7,509 nucleotides of DNA from Candidatus Aphodoplasma excrementigallinarum (GTDB taxonomy: Bacteria > Bacillota > Clostridia > UBA1381 > UMGS1253), in NCBI GenBank assembly GCA_018713805.1, contig DVOF01000070.1, positions 1-7,509 of the forward strand, written 5' to 3'. The notes beneath the pieces were generated by a model. It had not been told where the DNA came from. It searched no databases and saw nothing but the letters and a program-made list of their open reading frames with translations. The position numbers were made by a program, and so were the translations under genes. Shown here piece by piece: positions 5,024-7,509 of the stretch (its first letter is position 1; each line of letters starts with the position of its first letter).

Positions 5024-6646
5024 TTGGCGAGAAATCTGAAAGAAAATGGAATGGGGACGCAGACCTTTCTCTGGGGCGCGGCCATTGTCGCGTTTTCACA
5101 TATATTGGTGAAAGTGATCGGGGCCGTGTTCAAAATCCCGCTCGACCGGTTTATTTTGCATGACGAAGGTATAGGCATCTATAATGCTTCCTATACAATT
5201 TATAACTGGTTGTTTGTGCTTTCAACGGCTGGGCTTCCGGTTGCGATCTCAAAGATGGTGTCGGCGGCATGTGCGACCGGCAACTACAAAGAAGCGAACC
5301 GAATCTTTCGGATTGCAAAAGTTTTAATGTTTTGTCTCGGGTTAGGCGGCGCTCTGCTGTTATTTTTTGGCGCAGGTTTATTTTCCGAACTTATTCATGT
5401 GTCGTCAACGAAATATTCCATTATGGTGCTCGCGCCGAGCCTGTTTTTTACCGCCATGATGTCGGCTTACCGCGGCTATACACAGGGCATGAATAATATG
5501 ATTCCCACAGCAGCGAGTGAGATTGTCGAGGCGCTCGGTAAACTCTGTGTTGGATTGGGGCTTGCGTCGTATTGCATTGGCATGGGGGTTGAATATGGCG
5601 TGGCAGGCGCAATTGGCGGCGTGACAATCGGAACGGCGTGTGGTTTTGTGCTCTTGTGGATTTATAATAGAGTTATTCAACGCAGATTAAAAAGACAACC
5701 CGTTTTATCTAATGGGCGCGTACAGACGAAAGGCGCTCGAGCTATATTGAAGCAACTAATTGTAATTGCATTCCCTGTGACGCTCGGCGCATCGGTTTTT
5801 ACTTTGTCATCCCTCATTGACACCGTAATGATAAATAATCAGCTTGCGGCACTTGGATACAAAGAAATGGAGTGTGCAAGTTTGTTCGGGTATTTGAGCC
5901 GGGCGGTGACCATGTTTAACGTTCCGCCAACGGTGATAGCGGCGATCTCGATCAGCGTTGTGCCGGCAATCTCGGCGGCAATCAGCACCGGGCAGCGGCA
6001 CCGGGCAGTTGAAACGGCGAAATCGGCGCTGCGGATTACGATTTTGTTTTCGTTCCCGTGCGCGGTCGGGCTGAGCGTGCTGGCGGAGCCGATTTTCCAG
6101 TTTGTATACGGCGACGCGGCTCATTCGTTTTTGCTCAACGTTATGGGGCTTGCGGTTGCCTGTGTGACGCTGGTGCAGACGGGGAATGCGGTTTTGCAGG
6201 CGTATGGCAAGGTGTGGACGCCAGTAATTAACATGGCGGTTGGCGGCGTGGTAAAGGTGGCCGTAAACCTGCTGCTTGTCAGCCAGCCGGCAATCAACAT
6301 CAACGGCGCGCCGATCGGCACGTTTTTGTGTTACTTCACTGTAATGGTGCTGAACCTGCTTGCCATTAAAAAGGTGACGGGCGTCACATACGAGTTTTCC
6401 GACTTTGTCATCAAGCCGCTGTTTTCCATCTTAGTAATGGGCGCAGCGACAATGATCACGTACGATTTTGTACTCCGGGCAGGCATGCACTACCTTTTTG
6501 CGATGGGCGCGGCGATTTGTGTTGCCGTGATCGTTTACGGTGCGATGATCCTGCTGGTGCGCTGCATCAAAAAAGAAGACCTGCTGCTGGTTCCGCGCGG
6601 GGAGAAAATTTATGGCGCTTTGAAACGGCTCCATTTGATGAAATAA
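5024..6646 (+). CDS. SpoVB/MurJ-family polysaccharide flippase (YabM-like)
   Basis: This 540-aa integral membrane protein of the MOP/MviN superfamily has about fourteen hydrophobic segments, the usual number and length for the SpoVB group. These transporters flip lipid-linked saccharides such as peptidoglycan or spore-cortex precursors across the membrane. Conserved stretches, numbered from the TTG start, are the N-terminal KVIGAVFKIPLDR (30-42) and STAGLPVAISKMVS (67-80). Next come SAYRGYTQGMNNMIPTA (147-163) with SEIVEALGK, then SSLIDTVMIN (262-271) and FNVPPTVIAAISISVVPAISA (298-318). The start is TTG at 5024, with AAAGGA at 5009-5014; ATG at 5051 is a weaker alternative. It is followed after 60 bases by mazG, a pairing that recalls yabM-yabN of B. 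subtilis and suggests the YabM branch rather than SpoVB proper or YtgP. Base composition changes within the gene: by hand count about 42% GC at 5641-5880 against about 63% at 5941-6120. Substrate and sporulation role remain inferred. Confidence 0.88.
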   Translation: MARNLKENGMGTQTFLWGAAIVAFSHILVKVIGAVFKIPLDRFILHDEGIGIYNASYTIYNWLFVLSTAGLPVAISKMVSAACATGNYKEANRIFRIAKVLMFCLGLGGALLLFFGAGLFSELIHVSSTKYSIMVLAPSLFFTAMMSAYRGYTQGMNNMIPTAASEIVEALGKLCVGLGLASYCIGMGVEYGVAGAIGGVTIGTACGFVLLWIYNRVIQRRLKRQPVLSNGRVQTKGARAILKQLIVIAFPVTLGASVFTLSSLIDTVMINNQLAALGYKEMECASLFGYLSRAVTMFNVPPTVIAAISISVVPAISAAISTGQRHRAVETAKSALRITILFSFPCAVGLSVLAEPIFQFVYGDAAHSFLLNVMGLAVACVTLVQTGNAVLQAYGKVWTPVINMAVGGVVKVAVNLLLVSQPAININGAPIGTFLCYFTVMVLNLLAIKKVTGVTYEFSDFVIKPLFSILVMGAATMITYDFVLRAGMHYLFAMGAAICVAVIVYGAMILLVRCIKKEDLLLVPRGEKIYGALKRLHLMK

Positions 6647-6706
6647 AAAAGCAAATTTCCTGCGCAGCGCATTTGGCGCGGCGTATGGGGGAAAAGGTGA
6701 TATATC

Positions 6707-7495
6707 ATGCAAAAGAAAAAATATTCAATCGAGGACTTGCTCTCGATCCTGCGCCGGCTGCGCGGGGAGGATGGCTGCCCGTGGGACCGGGTGCAGACGC
6801 ACGACTCCATCAAAAACTGTATGATCGAAGAGTCGTACGAGGCCATTGACGCGCTTGAAAAGGGCGACGACAAGATGTTTGCCAACGAGTTGGGCGATTT
6901 GCTGTTCCAGGTCGTGTTTCACTCCGTTTTGGCGGAGGAGCGCGGTGCGTTTACCTTTGACGACGTCGTGTATGAAATCAGCCGGAAAATGATCGACCGG
7001 CATACGCATGTGTTCGGGGCGGACCAGGCGGCGGATGAGAAACAGGCGCTTGAAACATGGGAAGCGAATAAAAAAAAGGAAAAGCGGTTACACTCCCAGA
7101 CAGAGGCCATGCGCGACGTGGTAGCCGCCCTGCCTGCGCTGATGCGCGCACAGAAGGTTCAAAAGAAGGCGGCGGACGTGGGGTTTGACTGGAACGACAT
7201 TCACGGTGCGATGGATAAGGTGCGCGAAGAGGTAGACGAGCTGTCGGAAGCGATTGGACAAAACGACGCGGCGCACATGGAGGAAGAGCTGGGCGATTTG
7301 CTGTTTGCGGCCGTGAATGTGGCGCGTTTCCTGCACGTCAGCAGCGAGGAGGCGCTGCGGCATGCGACGGACAAGTTTATCGACCGGTTTGACACGGTAG
7401 AGCAACTTGCACAACAAAGTGGAAAAATTTTGTCAAAAATGACGCTCGAAGAGCTGGAAAGCCTGTGGCAGCAGGCAAAAACCGAAAAAAAATAA
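6707..7495 (+). CDS. mazG: Nucleoside triphosphate pyrophosphohydrolase MazG
   Basis: This 262-aa cytoplasmic enzyme has the full tandem MazG form. The family hydrolyses (d)NTPs to NMP and pyrophosphate, with a housekeeping or stress role in limiting aberrant nucleotides. The N-terminal repeat has LRRLRGEDGCPWDRVQTHDS (15-34) and the Mg-binding set EESYE (41-45) with ELGD (61-64). The linker carries DRHTHVFG (97-104). The C-terminal repeat has VGFDW (158-162), EEVDE (174-178) and EEELGDLLFAAVNVAR (192-207). Both metal sites keep all their acidic residues, so the protein looks active and full length. ATG at 6707 follows AAGGTGA (6694-6700) with a 6-base spacer. No terminator or promoter is seen in the 60-base gap after the flippase, so the two are probably cotranscribed. 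The B. subtilis counterpart YabN carries an extra N-terminal tetrapyrrole-methylase-like domain, which is absent here. Only 14 bases follow the stop, with no terminator visible. Confidence 0.95.
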   Translation: MQKKKYSIEDLLSILRRLRGEDGCPWDRVQTHDSIKNCMIEESYEAIDALEKGDDKMFANELGDLLFQVVFHSVLAEERGAFTFDDVVYEISRKMIDRHTHVFGADQAADEKQALETWEANKKKEKRLHSQTEAMRDVVAALPALMRAQKVQKKAADVGFDWNDIHGAMDKVREEVDELSEAIGQNDAAHMEEELGDLLFAAVNVARFLHVSSEEALRHATDKFIDRFDTVEQLAQQSGKILSKMTLEELESLWQQAKTEKK

Positions 7496-7509
7496 AAAAT
7501 ATTTTCGAA

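Noticed and set aside
7485..7509. Partial inverted repeat (CGAAAA versus TTTTCG) at the window end
   Set aside because: It is nearly pure A/T with poor pairing and is cut by the window edge, so no terminator or operator can be supported.

Overview
The window looks like an ordinary chromosomal segment of a spore-forming Bacillota, most likely a Clostridia-type organism with roughly balanced to slightly GC-rich DNA. The evidence is a complete SpoIVB peptidase gene, a SpoVB/MurJ-like flippase followed directly by mazG (a pairing that recalls yabM-yabN of Bacillus subtilis), sigma-A-type promoters, good Shine-Dalgarno sites and frequent GTG/TTG starts. The genus cannot be named from this sequence. 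I found no phage, insertion sequence, CRISPR array, rRNA or tRNA.

Layout. Bases 1-19 are not genomic: they are an exact copy of the Tn5/Nextera mosaic-end adapter, so the contig edge carries library sequence and the biology starts at base 20. On the + strand, xerD (25-909) is followed by a 150-aa coiled-coil/zinc-ribbon protein (1021-1473) with its own candidate promoter and a strong terminator (1488-1512). Next comes an independently promoted sodium:alanine/glycine symporter gene (1618-3042). This converges on spoIVB (3088-4362, - strand) across a shared 13-bp-stem hairpin (3047-3084).

Upstream of spoIVB is a 283-bp gap (4363-4645). It holds a leader hairpin (4381-4397), a 13-bp GC-only palindrome (4541-4553) and a 12-bp-stem terminator (4581-4613), and no convincing gene. 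Then comes a 58-aa YtxH-like membrane protein on the - strand (4646-4822). The 201-bp divergent region between it and the next gene contains a perfect 19-bp palindrome (4929-4947) and a consensus extended -10 promoter (4978-4986). These lead into a + strand operon of a 540-aa SpoVB/MurJ-family flippase (5024-6646) and mazG (6707-7495). The window ends 14 bases after mazG.

How the genes fit together. XerD serves chromosome-dimer resolution, the symporter serves amino-acid uptake, SpoIVB carries the forespore-to-mother-cell signal in sporulation, the flippase probably moves lipid-linked envelope or cortex precursors, and MazG cleans up aberrant NTPs. Apart from the flippase-mazG operon these look like separate transcription units. 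I see no new multi-gene system. The observations most worth a second look are the adapter at the contig edge, the absence of spo0A next to spoIVB, the atypical catalytic-lysine hairpin in XerD, and the palindrome upstream of the flippase promoter.
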